From: an uncultured Clostridia bacterium | Lineage (GTDB): Bacteria; Bacillota; Clostridia; Christensenellales; UBA1242 | Direction: 5' to 3' | Assembly: GCA_934754475.1 (NCBI GenBank) | Contig: CAKVHV010000001.1 | Span: 372,001-436,000 of the forward strand | Length of the DNA stretch: 64,000 bases | In this document: positions 41,701-49,500 of the stretch, one piece after another | Layout of the letters: every line of letters begins with the position of its first letter | Position numbering within the stretch: position 1 is the first letter of the stretch | The notes under the pieces: model-generated | What the model was told of the DNA's origin: nothing | The model's database searches: none | Seen by the model: only the letters and a program-made list of their open reading frames with translations | Made by a program: the position numbers and the translations under genes

Positions 41701-42325
41701 AAAACTTTCTAACTAATCCAACAACTTTTCCAAGTATTTGAACATTATCTACAATAATAGGGGAAAAATCGTCGTTTTCTGGTTGTAGCCTAAAATGACC
41801 ATTTTCTTTGAAGAATCTTTTGATTGTAGCACTATCATCAATTAGTGCTGCAACTATGTCACCATTGTCTGCATTAGATTGTTGTCTAAGTACGATTTTG
41901 TCTCCATCGTAGATTCCGGCATTAATCATACTATCGCCCTTGGCAGTTAGCATAAACAGATTATCGCCCCTAAATAATGTTTGAGAAACCATAAAGTACT
42001 CGTCAGTTGTCTGTACAGCCAAAATAGGTTCGCCACATGTAACTGTTCCAAGAACGGGGATTTTTGTAAGTCCTTCGTCGTTTAATGGCTTAATTGTTGT
42101 AATTGTCGCTATCTCGTTATCAATAATTTCAAGCGCCCTATTTTTGTTAGGGTTTTTCTTGATTTTATTGCTATTTTCCAACTTATTTAGATAATAAAAA
42201 ATTGTACTAGTAGAACTTACTTTAATCGCTTTACACATCTCACGAACTGTTGGGGGATAGCCATTATCATTTTGATAGTTTTTAATAAAATTAAATAATT
42301 GTTCTTCCTTAGAATACTTTGTCAT
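41699..42325 (-). CDS. lexA: SOS repressor LexA (Cys-Gly cleavage site)
   Basis: LexA represses the SOS genes and cuts itself when RecA filaments form. The 208-residue protein has the N-terminal winged helix (GYPPTVREMCKAIKVSSTST) and an S24 peptidase domain with the catalytic serine in KGDSMINAGI (S132) and lysine in SATIKRFF (K169). The cleavage loop reads VTCGEPILAV. The usual Ala-Gly bond is Cys-Gly (97-98), as in UmuD. Its promoter has a box overlapping the -35, so it should repress itself. AGGAG precedes the ATG. Confidence 0.95.
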   Translation of the reverse strand: MTKYSKEEQLFNFIKNYQNDNGYPPTVREMCKAIKVSSTSTIFYYLNKLENSNKIKKNPNKNRALEIIDNEIATITTIKPLNDEGLTKIPVLGTVTCGEPILAVQTTDEYFMVSQTLFRGDNLFMLTAKGDSMINAGIYDGDKIVLRQQSNADNGDIVAALIDDSATIKRFFKENGHFRLQPENDDFSPIIVDNVQILGKVVGLVRKF

Positions 42326-42353
42326 AACATTCTCCTATCCATTAATTAAAATT

Positions 42354-42392
42354 ATGTTATCACAAAGTTTTTCAAAAGTCAAACAAATGTTC
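42354..42392 (-). promoter_or_regulatory. lexA promoter with LexA-type box
   Basis: On the minus strand the order is GAACATTTGTTT (42392-42381), TTGACT (42382-42377) and TAACAT (42359-42354), with 17 bases between the last two. The box overlaps the -35 by two bases, exactly as at ruvC. Confidence 0.75.
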
Positions 42393-42400
42393 TAACTTTT

Positions 42401-43441
42401 TTATCTAAATCTAACTTTTTGTGCTGCATTTCTTCTAATATCATCAGATATAGCCGCATAGTGTTTTCTAGTAGTATTTACGTCTTTATGTCCCAAACAA
42501 TCGGCAACAACATAAATGTCGTTGGTCTCTCTATATAGATTTGTACCGAAAGTACTACGTAGTTTGTGGGGGGTTATTTTTTTAAGCGGATTTACAATTT
42601 TGCTGTATTTTTTGACTAATTTTTCTACAGCTCTAACAGATATTCTTTTGTTTTGAAGACTCAAAAATAATGCTTTTTCGCTTCCTTCTGCTGGTTTAAT
42701 ATTCTTTCTTTCTAGTATATAATTTTGAAGTGCATCAGATACTTCGTCATTAAAATAGAGAATCACTCTATTTCCGCCTTTTCTAGTAACTTTGAAGGCA
42801 TTTTGTTTGAAGTCAAAATCGTCAATATTAAGCCCAACACACTCCGAAATACGTATTCCAGTTCCCAAAAATAAAGATAGCATTGCGTAGTCTCTAGCCT
42901 GGGTGTGCTTATGAAATCCTTGTTGCATTTTGGTCATGTCTTGACCGGTTTCAGCAAGGTCCAATACTTTGCCAACTTCATCCATTTCAAGCCTTATTAT
43001 TTGGTCTTCATGAACTTTTGGTGTTTCAATTTTGCTTGCAATATTGCTTTTTACAACGTCTTTTTTATAAAAATACTTAAACATTGCTCTTATGCTACTC
43101 AACTTTCTACATCTAGCTTTTTCGCCATTTTTAAAGGTTTTTCCATTAACTTTGTATAGCGAAATATACTCCAAAAACATTTCTACATGTGTTGATGTTA
43201 TCTTATTTAAATCTTCTGGTTCAAATTGAAGTATTGGTTTTTGATAGAATTCTTCGGTTTCATTAACCAAAAAATCAAAAAAAAGTTTGATATCCCTAGC
43301 ATATCCAAGTCGTGTTAGGGGAGTAGTGTATTGTTCAATTCCCCTAAAAAAATCACCTAAAAAAGCCGGTAAACCTTTTCTTATTTCTCTAATTTTTAAA
43401 ATATTATCTTCGTCTCTTTTTGTAAAATAATTATCTTCCAT
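42401..43441 (-). CDS. Tyrosine recombinase (XerC/XerD-like)
   Basis: The 346-residue protein has an N-terminal SAM-like core-binding domain and a C-terminal catalytic domain. The first arginine is in GTGIRISECVGLN, the H-x-x-R pair in HKLRSTFGTN, the second histidine in CLGHKDVNTT and the nucleophile tyrosine in RKHYAAIS. All residues are intact. It is longer than XerC/D (about 300) because of an N-terminal extension of about 50 residues. Relatives of this size next to lexA are found in Clostridia. No phage genes or attachment sites surround it, so it is more likely a chromosomal recombinase than a prophage integrase. Whether it resolves chromosome dimers is unknown. Confidence 0.85.
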   Translation of the reverse strand: MEDNYFTKRDEDNILKIREIRKGLPAFLGDFFRGIEQYTTPLTRLGYARDIKLFFDFLVNETEEFYQKPILQFEPEDLNKITSTHVEMFLEYISLYKVNGKTFKNGEKARCRKLSSIRAMFKYFYKKDVVKSNIASKIETPKVHEDQIIRLEMDEVGKVLDLAETGQDMTKMQQGFHKHTQARDYAMLSLFLGTGIRISECVGLNIDDFDFKQNAFKVTRKGGNRVILYFNDEVSDALQNYILERKNIKPAEGSEKALFLSLQNKRISVRAVEKLVKKYSKIVNPLKKITPHKLRSTFGTNLYRETNDIYVVADCLGHKDVNTTRKHYAAISDDIRRNAAQKVRFR

Positions 43442-43490
43442 TGCTAACCCCCATATATTTTTTATTGGTATTTTGCGAATACTTTTAATT

Positions 43491-43519
43491 ATTTTAGCAA
43501 TATTAATTTATATTGTAAA
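43491..43519 (-). promoter_or_regulatory. Promoter of the tyrosine recombinase
   Basis: On the minus strand TTTACA (43519-43514) and TAAAAT (43496-43491) are 17 bases apart. A GGGGGT ribosome-binding site lies before the ATG at 43441. Confidence 0.62.
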
Positions 43520-43626
43520 GCAATTAATATGTATTATCTATAATACTTAACATTTAATTTTTTATAAATTATTAAAGTGAAATATTTTAGGGGATTTTTT
43601 TAAATTAAATAATACATTTTAATTTA

Positions 43627-43706
43627 GTGACAAAATGTCTATAATGTGGTATTATATATAATCTAAAGTTAATTTTAAAATGATGTCAAAATTAGTGCTA
43701 AGCACT
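43627..43706 (+). promoter_or_regulatory. Promoter and inverted repeat before the gene at 43757
   Basis: GTGACA (43627-43632) and TATTAT (43650-43655) are 17 bases apart. Downstream, AGTGCT-A-AGCACT (43694-43706) is a perfect 6-bp inverted repeat in the leader, a possible operator. The 43442-43756 region otherwise holds only the divergent recombinase promoter. Confidence 0.5.
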
Positions 43707-43756
43707 TGTAAATTAATGGCTGAAATAAAAAAATACATACTTTTGGGAGTGTAAAA

Positions 43757-44629
43757 ATGTTTATTGAAAATGAATTAAAAGTACTCAATAATACCCAATT
43801 AGACTACGAATTACGTGAAGATTTTTTGGAGATTTTAAGAGCAATAATAAATGAGATAATTTCAGATAAACAGGCTTTTAGTATTGAAGATTTTAACTTG
43901 CAATATTTTGATGAATTTACACTCAAAACAAATTGCCACGAGAATATTTACAACACTGTATATATCGAAATCAATCAGCCAAATAACTTTAAACCACAAA
44001 AAATAATATCTAAAGTGTCAAAAAAACCTAAACTAAGTTTTCCTGAATTATATTATAGTTTGGAAGAATTCAAAGACGATTTGTTTACAATGCTAGTATC
44101 TAATTTGGATAGTAATAATATTATGTGGAAAGACAACTATTCGGTTTGTTTAAAGACTACAATTAATATCGAAGATAAGCCATATGATTATTACTTTAGA
44201 ATAATACCTTGTATAACATATTTTAATGAAAATAATGTTAGGGGTCAAATGTACAAAAAAAATGAAGGCATTGAAATTGAATATATCACTAGTGCAAGAA
44301 AGAATTTTGAAAAGAAGAATAAACAGACAAAGGACGTGTTTAGACAAACAATTCTGATATTTAAAAATTTATTACTTAGAGAAAAAAATATCAAAGACCT
44401 TCCACGAGAGATACTTGAAACAATGTGTTATAATGTCCCAAATGAGATGTTTAAAGACACTAAGCAAGGCACTCTTATTAATATGATTAATTATATTAGA
44501 AACAATTCTATAAAAGAGTTTAAAACTCTTGATGAGCAGGATTTGGCTTTTGTTTCGCAATACAAATCTATGTCATTAATCTATGTTAAGCATGCGACAA
44601 AACTTATTGAAAAACAATTAGTCAAATAA
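43757..44629 (+). CDS. Nucleotidyltransferase-fold-like protein lacking catalytic acids
   Basis: The 290-residue protein has no clear hit by eye, but its second half follows the pattern of bacterial CD-NTase/OAS-type nucleotidyltransferases. The pattern is IEYITSARKNFEKKNKQTKDVFRQT (about 175-198), then IFKNLL, and LETMCYNVPNEMF (about 220-232). In active relatives these read like N-x-x-K-N-x-x-T, then F-x-x-x-V-R-x-x-K-N, then L-x-Y-N-V-P. The N-terminal half has no G-S motif, and the strand expected to carry D-x-D reads TVYIEINQ. The third acid strand reads FRIIPCITY. It is therefore probably inactive if the fold is right. GGGAG precedes the ATG. No effector gene lies beside it. Fold assignment is tentative. 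Confidence 0.5.
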   Translation: MFIENELKVLNNTQLDYELREDFLEILRAIINEIISDKQAFSIEDFNLQYFDEFTLKTNCHENIYNTVYIEINQPNNFKPQKIISKVSKKPKLSFPELYYSLEEFKDDLFTMLVSNLDSNNIMWKDNYSVCLKTTINIEDKPYDYYFRIIPCITYFNENNVRGQMYKKNEGIEIEYITSARKNFEKKNKQTKDVFRQTILIFKNLLLREKNIKDLPREILETMCYNVPNEMFKDTKQGTLINMINYIRNNSIKEFKTLDEQDLAFVSQYKSMSLIYVKHATKLIEKQLVK

Positions 44630-44957
44630 AGTATTCTCATCAGTCGTGTTAAATTAATCAAATATAACTTAGACATTTACAAACGCATCAACTTTGAGCA
44701 TGCTAGTATTTAAATAATATAAAATATAATTGATTGCATATCAAATAATAATTAAGATACCATCAAATATTGTCAAGTTAATTAAGCACATTCGAATGTA
44801 ATTTTAAATTAAAACATATCGCATAAACCCAACACTCAGTACACATTACTTGTCTGTATTCGAATTAAAAAATAAATTTAACCATATTGAATGATAAAAC
44901 AATTCTTTGATTTTGATATAGTATATAAAATTTTGAGTCACAATAATAATACAATAT

Positions 44958-45010
44958 GAAGTTCAATTAAACCAGTTTCCAAAGGTGTTTAAAATTGAAC
45001 TTCTTTTTTT
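44958..45010 (+). terminator. Terminator in the gene-free region
   Basis: GAAGTTCAATT (44958-44968) pairs with AATTGAACTTC (44993-45003), with a smaller inner stem. Seven T follow. It lies 330 bases after the stop at 44629, so it ends either a long 3' UTR or an unannotated small RNA. Confidence 0.78.
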
Positions 45011-45245
45011 ATAAAAAACATACACCGTATTTAACAAATTGATTTTTAACGAAAATAGGTTTTGTCCAATTAATCCCAAAACAAATATTAGTAGTTTTGT
45101 GATTAATGTATTAACTTACAATCTTAATCTTTAATTTAAAAGATTTAACACAACTGAAATATCTTAATTTATATAATAGAATCAATTTGCAATCAAATCG
45201 ACACTAAAATATAACACGGAATCTTACTTATAAAATTAAAAAGTC

Positions 45246-45271
45246 AATACTATGCAACCAGTACTATGCAA
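45246..45271 (-). repeat. TTGCATAGTATT motif, copies 2 and 3
   Basis: On the minus strand the 12-mer occurs exactly at 45257-45246. A one-mismatch version lies at 45271-45261, so the two form a direct repeat with a 15-base step. A looser variant (TTGCATAATGTT) lies on the plus strand at 45319-45330. Confidence 0.5.
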
Positions 45272-45434
45272 AATTACAAATACTGAAAAAATCGGTTCTT
45301 TGCAAAGTTTTTTGATAATTGCATAATGTTATTCAAATTTATATACAAATGAAAGCCAAATGATATTATCAGTGCAACACCAATAATTTAGAGTCGTCTT
45401 TCGATATGCCCGCCAACACCATTCAAAATACCTT

Positions 45435-45473
45435 AAACTATTCGCAAAAGTTGTCTTTTGCGAATAGTTTTTA
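45435..45473 (+). terminator. 16-bp perfect hairpin, probable terminator
   Basis: 45435-45450 pairs perfectly with 45455-45470 around loop TTGT and runs into a short T/A tail. It is the most stable short hairpin in the window and has no annotated gene before it. Confidence 0.6.
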
Positions 45474-45654
45474 TATACAAATTCGATATTATTCCCAAAT
45501 TAAGCCATTAATTTCAAACTAAAAACATTGCTGATTTGCGACAAACTTTTCGTCTTATATTTATTGTTTTAACTACCCTATTGACAATTTTTGTTTTAAA
45601 TAGTAATGTTATATTAAACAACTCAGTTTTAAAATTTTTTAATTATGGATTGCA

Positions 45655-45687
45655 AAAAGGAACTATACTAATCGTATCGTTCCTTTT
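45655..45687 (-). terminator. Terminator of the YgjP-like gene
   Basis: AAAAGGAAC pairs with GTTCCTTTT, with an inner ATAC/GTAT stem. Read on the minus strand it ends in a T run and lies about 50 bases past the stop at 45739. Confidence 0.65.
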
Positions 45688-45738
45688 ACTTTACTAATTT
45701 AAAAATATGTTGACTTTTGTAATTATGTATTTCAGTTT

Positions 45739-46407
45739 TTATCTAAACAAGGTCAATGTATAATCATAATCTTTGAGAACTTTTTGTTGAACTTTGTAAC
45801 TTGGCATTATTGTACTTATTATTTTGTAAAAATCTTTGGAATGGTTAAATTCAAGAATGTGAGCTAATTCGTGAATTAGTACAAAGTCAATTGCTTTGTG
45901 CGGGAGCATCAAAAGTCTAAAGTTAAGTTTTATATTTTTGTAGTTATCACAACTACCCCAACGTGTTTTGCTATTACATATACTAACACTTGAATAATCT
46001 ATTTGCATAATGTCAGCAAAGTATTCAAGACGTTGTTTGAGAATTTTGTTTGCTTCGAGTATGTACCATTTTTTTATTTTAAAAAGTATTGTCTCACCGA
46101 GTGTATTAGGAACTAACATTGCATCGTCTGTTAGTTCAACTTTTTTTAGACCATTAACTTTTCTTATATCATATTTTTTTCCAAAAAAAAGAATTTTGTT
46201 GTAATCTAGTACATCTTTGTTGATATTTAACTTTCTTTCAATCTCCTGTTGCTTGGAGACAATCCACTTTTCTTTTTCGGAAATATACTTGATAATTTCG
46301 TTCATATTAAGACGCATTGGAGCATGAACAACTAGACTGCCATCTTTGGTGACAGTAATACACAAACTACGCCTATGAGTTCTAACAATTAAGTCCGGCT
46401 TAACCAT
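45739..46407 (-). CDS. YgjP-like zinc metallopeptidase (DUF45 / SprT-related fold)
   Basis: The 222-residue protein has an N-terminal beta-rich half (RTHRRSLCITVTKDGSLVVHAP) and a C-terminal metallopeptidase half. The zinc motif is HELAHILEFNHSKDFYKII, with HExxH and a third histidine six residues on. WGSCDNYKNIKLNFRLLMLP just before it is diagnostic for the YgjP/DUF45 family. The substrate is not known. Such genes are often housekeeping in Clostridia, though some sit in type I restriction loci, which is not the case here. I chose ATG 46407 over TTG 46410, because AAGGAT lies about 10 bases upstream. Confidence 0.88.
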   Translation of the reverse strand: MVKPDLIVRTHRRSLCITVTKDGSLVVHAPMRLNMNEIIKYISEKEKWIVSKQQEIERKLNINKDVLDYNKILFFGKKYDIRKVNGLKKVELTDDAMLVPNTLGETILFKIKKWYILEANKILKQRLEYFADIMQIDYSSVSICNSKTRWGSCDNYKNIKLNFRLLMLPHKAIDFVLIHELAHILEFNHSKDFYKIISTIMPSYKVQQKVLKDYDYTLTLFR

Positions 46408-46511
46408 CAAAAAATATCCTTATTTTAAAAAATTTTAATCATAAATAAGTATAACAAAAATTGACATTTCTATCAATTAAATTTCACCTAAATTGTGTCG
46501 AATTTAATACA

Positions 46512-46556
46512 TTGCATAGTATTTTGTTTGACTAATTTTGTAATATATTATAATAT
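46512..46556 (+). promoter_or_regulatory. Promoter of the PadR-like gene with TTGCATAGTATT copy 4
   Basis: TTGACT (46528-46533) and TAATAT (46551-46556) are 17 bases apart. A TATAAT (46549-46554) at 15 bases is an alternative -10. The exact 12-mer TTGCATAGTATT (46512-46523) ends 4 bases upstream of the -35, a position suited to an activator or repressor. Confidence 0.55.
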
Positions 46557-46598
46557 ATGATTGAAATAGTTTAGTTAAATATATTTTAGGGAGAATAT

Positions 46599-48515
46599 AT
46601 GGCAAAGAAAAAAAGAAAAAAAATAGCTTCACGTGGCTCGGTTAATGACACTATTTTGAAAACTTTGGTTGGTGGCGACAAATATGGATATGAAATTATT
46701 AAGGAAGTCGAAGAATACTCCGACGGAAAAATTGTTCTCAAACAGCCAAGCCTATATAGCAGTCTTACTAGATTTGAAGAAAAAGGTTATGTGAGTTCCT
46801 ATTGGGGTGATAGCGATATTGGCGGAAGACGTCATTACTATCACTTGACCGAAAAAGGTCATGCTTACTATTTGAGTCAAACACAAAATAAAGATAATAA
46901 AAATATTAAGCCAGTAACAGTTCCAATAGAAAATGTTGTATTTAAACAACAACCAAATGATTCACTTGTAAGCATCCAAAATACTGATGTACCTACTCAA
47001 ACCATAAATGAGATTTCAAAAGATGACAATGGTTTGCCTCCTGAAGTTATGGAGAACCAAGTTCTCGAAGAAACCGAAATGCCTGCCATTGTTGATTTCA
47101 GAGAAGTTGAGACTGTTCCACAAGATATTTTGTATGACCATAGTTTTCATATTTTAACCCCTATTGAAGAAAAAATTGATAAAGATACTATAAATATTAA
47201 GCAATCAGATGATATACAAAATACTCAAGTACAAAATACTAATCTAACTCAATTTGACTCGCAAACCCTACATTTAGATAATGAACCAACAAAAGATAAT
47301 TCTCATTCAAGTTCGTTAAATGAAAACAAAGTTTACAAAAGTGACGAAGACGAAGAACTTTGGAGCGAAATTAAATTTTCTGCCAAATCCAACAATAAGA
47401 TTTGTGCAAAATCCCCTAATAAACATTTGTACTTTACAAAACGTAAAAAAGCACAAAAAGTTGTGCTTGATGTTGACGGAATATACAAACTAAGAGATGC
47501 CGACTATATTCCAAGAAAAGAAAAACAAGTCAGTAGAATAATTGATAATGTAGGAAAGAGAATCCCAAACAAAAATTTTGGCTATGCAGATTACTCAAAG
47601 CCTAGCACTCCACCAAAGGAGTTAACTGACGAAGAACGAAGAATTAGAAATGAGAATTTCTTGAACAAATTTAATTCGCTTACAAAGTCAAGATTAAAAC
47701 CCGTTACTCCAAAACCGGAAGTCTCCCCCGAACCAAAGGTTGAAATTGATTATCGCTCAAAACTAGATATTTTTAATACTAATGATACTGAAGACGAAAA
47801 ACAAGAAACATTAAACGAAAACAACAATACTCAAAATAATCTATTTAATTACATCGAAGAAGAACCAAAAGAATCTCATACCAATCAAGATTTTGTAGTA
47901 ACAAATAGTCAAGATGTTGTTGAAGACGAAGATGACAAGTTTATTGACTTTGAACCAGTTGATTTTGAAACAAAGTCCGAAAACAAAAAGTACATCGAAG
48001 AAATATCTAATATCCCACATCAAGAAAATGTTAAAATAAACAGATACGAAAACAAAACAAATGCAGTTTTGTCTGATAAATCTTATGTACTTATAAACAA
48101 AGTTAAATGTTTGTTTGGATTTTTGATGATGTTAATTATGATTGCCGAAATTACAATTAGTTTGTTTATCTTCAAAAGTAATGGACTTATTTTTGAAAAT
48201 GACAAGGCTGTATTTATATGTGCTTACATTCTATCAATTGTAGTTTCATTAGGATTTATGCTCCCTATACTATTTAATCCAAACGAACACAAACTGAATA
48301 GTTTTAAGTTGAAATATGCAGTGGTCTTTGGAATATTGACATTCTTAATATCTATTATATTAGTTTATTGTTTTAATTCACTTGCTGGATTTGAACTAGA
48401 TAACTTCAAATACTTTGCAGTTAAACTAATTTTGCCATTAATACTAACCTTTAATTTTGTTATACTTCCACCTTTGTATGGTGCAATTATTAAATCAAAA
48501 AAATTCTATGACTAA
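46599..48515 (+). CDS. PadR-type winged-helix protein fused to a C-terminal membrane domain
   Basis: The 638-residue protein begins with a PadR-type winged helix (about 14-95: NDTILKTLVGGDKYGYEII, LKQPSLYSSLTRFEEKGYV, GGRRHYYHLTEKG). A long, hydrophilic, low-complexity region (about 96-505) follows, rich in Asp, Glu, Asn and Gln with several short basic patches. The C-terminus has four membrane helices at about 510-530, 545-568, 578-602 and 612-633. Typical PadR proteins are 100-200 residues, soluble and dimeric. Here the DNA-binding end would hang from the membrane on a tether of about 400 residues. A one-component membrane regulator is the simplest reading. The ligand and targets are unknown. 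GGGAG precedes the ATG. Confidence 0.85.
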   Translation: MAKKKRKKIASRGSVNDTILKTLVGGDKYGYEIIKEVEEYSDGKIVLKQPSLYSSLTRFEEKGYVSSYWGDSDIGGRRHYYHLTEKGHAYYLSQTQNKDNKNIKPVTVPIENVVFKQQPNDSLVSIQNTDVPTQTINEISKDDNGLPPEVMENQVLEETEMPAIVDFREVETVPQDILYDHSFHILTPIEEKIDKDTINIKQSDDIQNTQVQNTNLTQFDSQTLHLDNEPTKDNSHSSSLNENKVYKSDEDEELWSEIKFSAKSNNKICAKSPNKHLYFTKRKKAQKVVLDVDGIYKLRDADYIPRKEKQVSRIIDNVGKRIPNKNFGYADYSKPSTPPKELTDEERRIRNENFLNKFNSLTKSRLKPVTPKPEVSPEPKVEIDYRSKLDIFNTNDTEDEKQETLNENNNTQNNLFNYIEEEPKESHTNQDFVVTNSQDVVEDEDDKFIDFEPVDFETKSENKKYIEEISNIPHQENVKINRYENKTNAVLSDKSYVLINKVKCLFGFLMMLIMIAEITISLFIFKSNGLIFENDKAVFICAYILSIVVSLGFMLPILFNPNEHKLNSFKLKYAVVFGILTFLISIILVYCFNSLAGFELDNFKYFAVKLILPLILTFNFVILPPLYGAIIKSKKFYD

Positions 48516-48518
48516 TAT

Positions 48519-49412
48519 TTATGAGTTGGATTTTTGCTTTTTTGACTTTTTTCGCTTAAATATTTTGTTTAGTATAAATTCTTGCATTTTGTCTTGATAT
48601 TTATATGTAACAAATATTGCAGCGACAACCAGAACAAGTATTACAATCCAAACATACACTCCCCAACCCGTAAACGGAATAACATAACCGCTTCCAAAGA
48701 ATGACATACAAATTACACCAATAGGTCTAGTGATAGCTGTGACCCAAGCGAATGTCTTAAATTTCATATTAGTAATGCCAGCGATTAAACACAAAATATC
48801 GTCGGGAAACATTGGGAGCAAAAATGCAATTGCCAAAAAGAATGCACCACGTTTTCTTAAAATTTCTGAGTACTTATCCGTATTTTCTTTGCCGGCAATC
48901 CATGCAACAATTTTGTAACCGAATGTTTTGCCAATAAAGAAAGAAATAAAAGAGCCAATAAGTATTCCGATAGAACAATACAACCCCCCAAGCAATGGTC
49001 CGTATATAAGACTGCCAACAACACATATTATGGCGGCTGGAACTGGAAGAATTACTACTTGCGCTGTTTGGATTAAAATATAAATATAAACACCTTTTTC
49101 CTTGGTTGAAAGAATATAGTTTTTCAAACTCTCAACCGAAGAAATAGTCGAAATTATATTATATTTAAATAGAATTGTATACCCTATTATCGAAAGTGAC
49201 AAAGTAATATATAAAACAAATAATATTTTGCTAGTTTTTTGCATTTTGAACCATTTGAAAACTATAGACAAAAAATAAATTATATTAGTTCCAAGAAGCA
49301 ATATTACTTTCATAGTAGGACTAATAGTATCTACTTTAATAAACGTTAAACAAACAAAAACTGCTGTCAAAAGCAATGAATTAAAAAGGAAAAACAATAT
49401 TTTTTTAGTCAT
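48519..49412 (-). CDS. TVP38/TMEM64-family (VTT domain) membrane protein
   Basis: The 297-residue protein has three N-terminal membrane helices and then the VTT (SNARE-associated/DedA-like) domain. The domain shows VVILPVPAAIICVVGSLIYGP, then GSFISFFIGKTFG, then FLLPMFPDDILCLIAGITNMK, the family landmarks. VTT proteins are thought to move lipids or undecaprenyl phosphate across the membrane, but substrates of this subfamily are mostly untested. The ATG at 49412 has AGGTG close upstream. A GTG at 49418 is an alternative start. It converges on the PadR-like gene with 3 bases between stops and no visible terminator. Confidence 0.85.
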   Translation of the reverse strand: MTKKILFFLFNSLLLTAVFVCLTFIKVDTISPTMKVILLLGTNIIYFLSIVFKWFKMQKTSKILFVLYITLSLSIIGYTILFKYNIISTISSVESLKNYILSTKEKGVYIYILIQTAQVVILPVPAAIICVVGSLIYGPLLGGLYCSIGILIGSFISFFIGKTFGYKIVAWIAGKENTDKYSEILRKRGAFFLAIAFLLPMFPDDILCLIAGITNMKFKTFAWVTAITRPIGVICMSFFGSGYVIPFTGWGVYVWIVILVLVVAAIFVTYKYQDKMQEFILNKIFKRKKSKKQKSNS

Positions 49413-49446
49413 ATTCACCTGCTAAATTTAATCTAATAATAATATA

Positions 49447-49476
49447 TTGCAAGCATAATTTGATTATAACTAAAAT
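49447..49476 (+). promoter_or_regulatory. Promoter of the ABC transporter pair
   Basis: TTGCAA (49447-49452) and TAAAAT (49471-49476) are 18 bases apart. The start site would lie near 49483, downstream of the in-frame ATG at 49480. This favours the TTG start at 49501. Confidence 0.5.
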
Positions 49477-49500
49477 GGAATGAAAAAAGGAGAAAATATT

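Larger units (their letters stand above)
44630..45738. other. 1.1-kb gene-free region with strong hairpins
   Basis: No reading frame here looks real on either strand. The stretch holds a terminator at 44958-45010, a near-perfect hairpin at 45435-45470, a cluster of TTGCATA motifs at 45246-45330 and the terminator of the minus-strand gene at 45655-45687. It could carry small RNAs, a long 3' UTR or a decayed locus. Confidence 0.6.

Noticed and set aside
45360..45420. A short GC-richer stretch with GCCCGCCAACACCA and a TTCGA-like loop, followed by a hairpin, resembling the 3' end of tmRNA
   Set aside because: The bases flanking the TTCGA do not pair as a T stem, there is no tmRNA 5' end upstream, and no tag-peptide frame ending in Ala-Ala is present.
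42401..45738. Prophage or integrative element around the recombinase
   Set aside because: No tRNA gene, direct-repeat attachment sites, structural phage genes or replication genes are visible, and the recombinase resembles a chromosomal type.
46516..46533. LexA-like sequence overlapping the -35 of the PadR-like gene
   Set aside because: Only the GTTT half followed by GACT is present. The other half reads AGTA instead of GAAC or AAAC.
43757..49412. A complete CBASS or other anti-phage system built on the nucleotidyltransferase-like gene
   Set aside because: The protein lacks catalytic acids, and there is no effector, ubiquitin-like or HORMA/TRIP13 gene beside it. The metallopeptidase and membrane genes are separated by over 1 kb and are on other transcripts.
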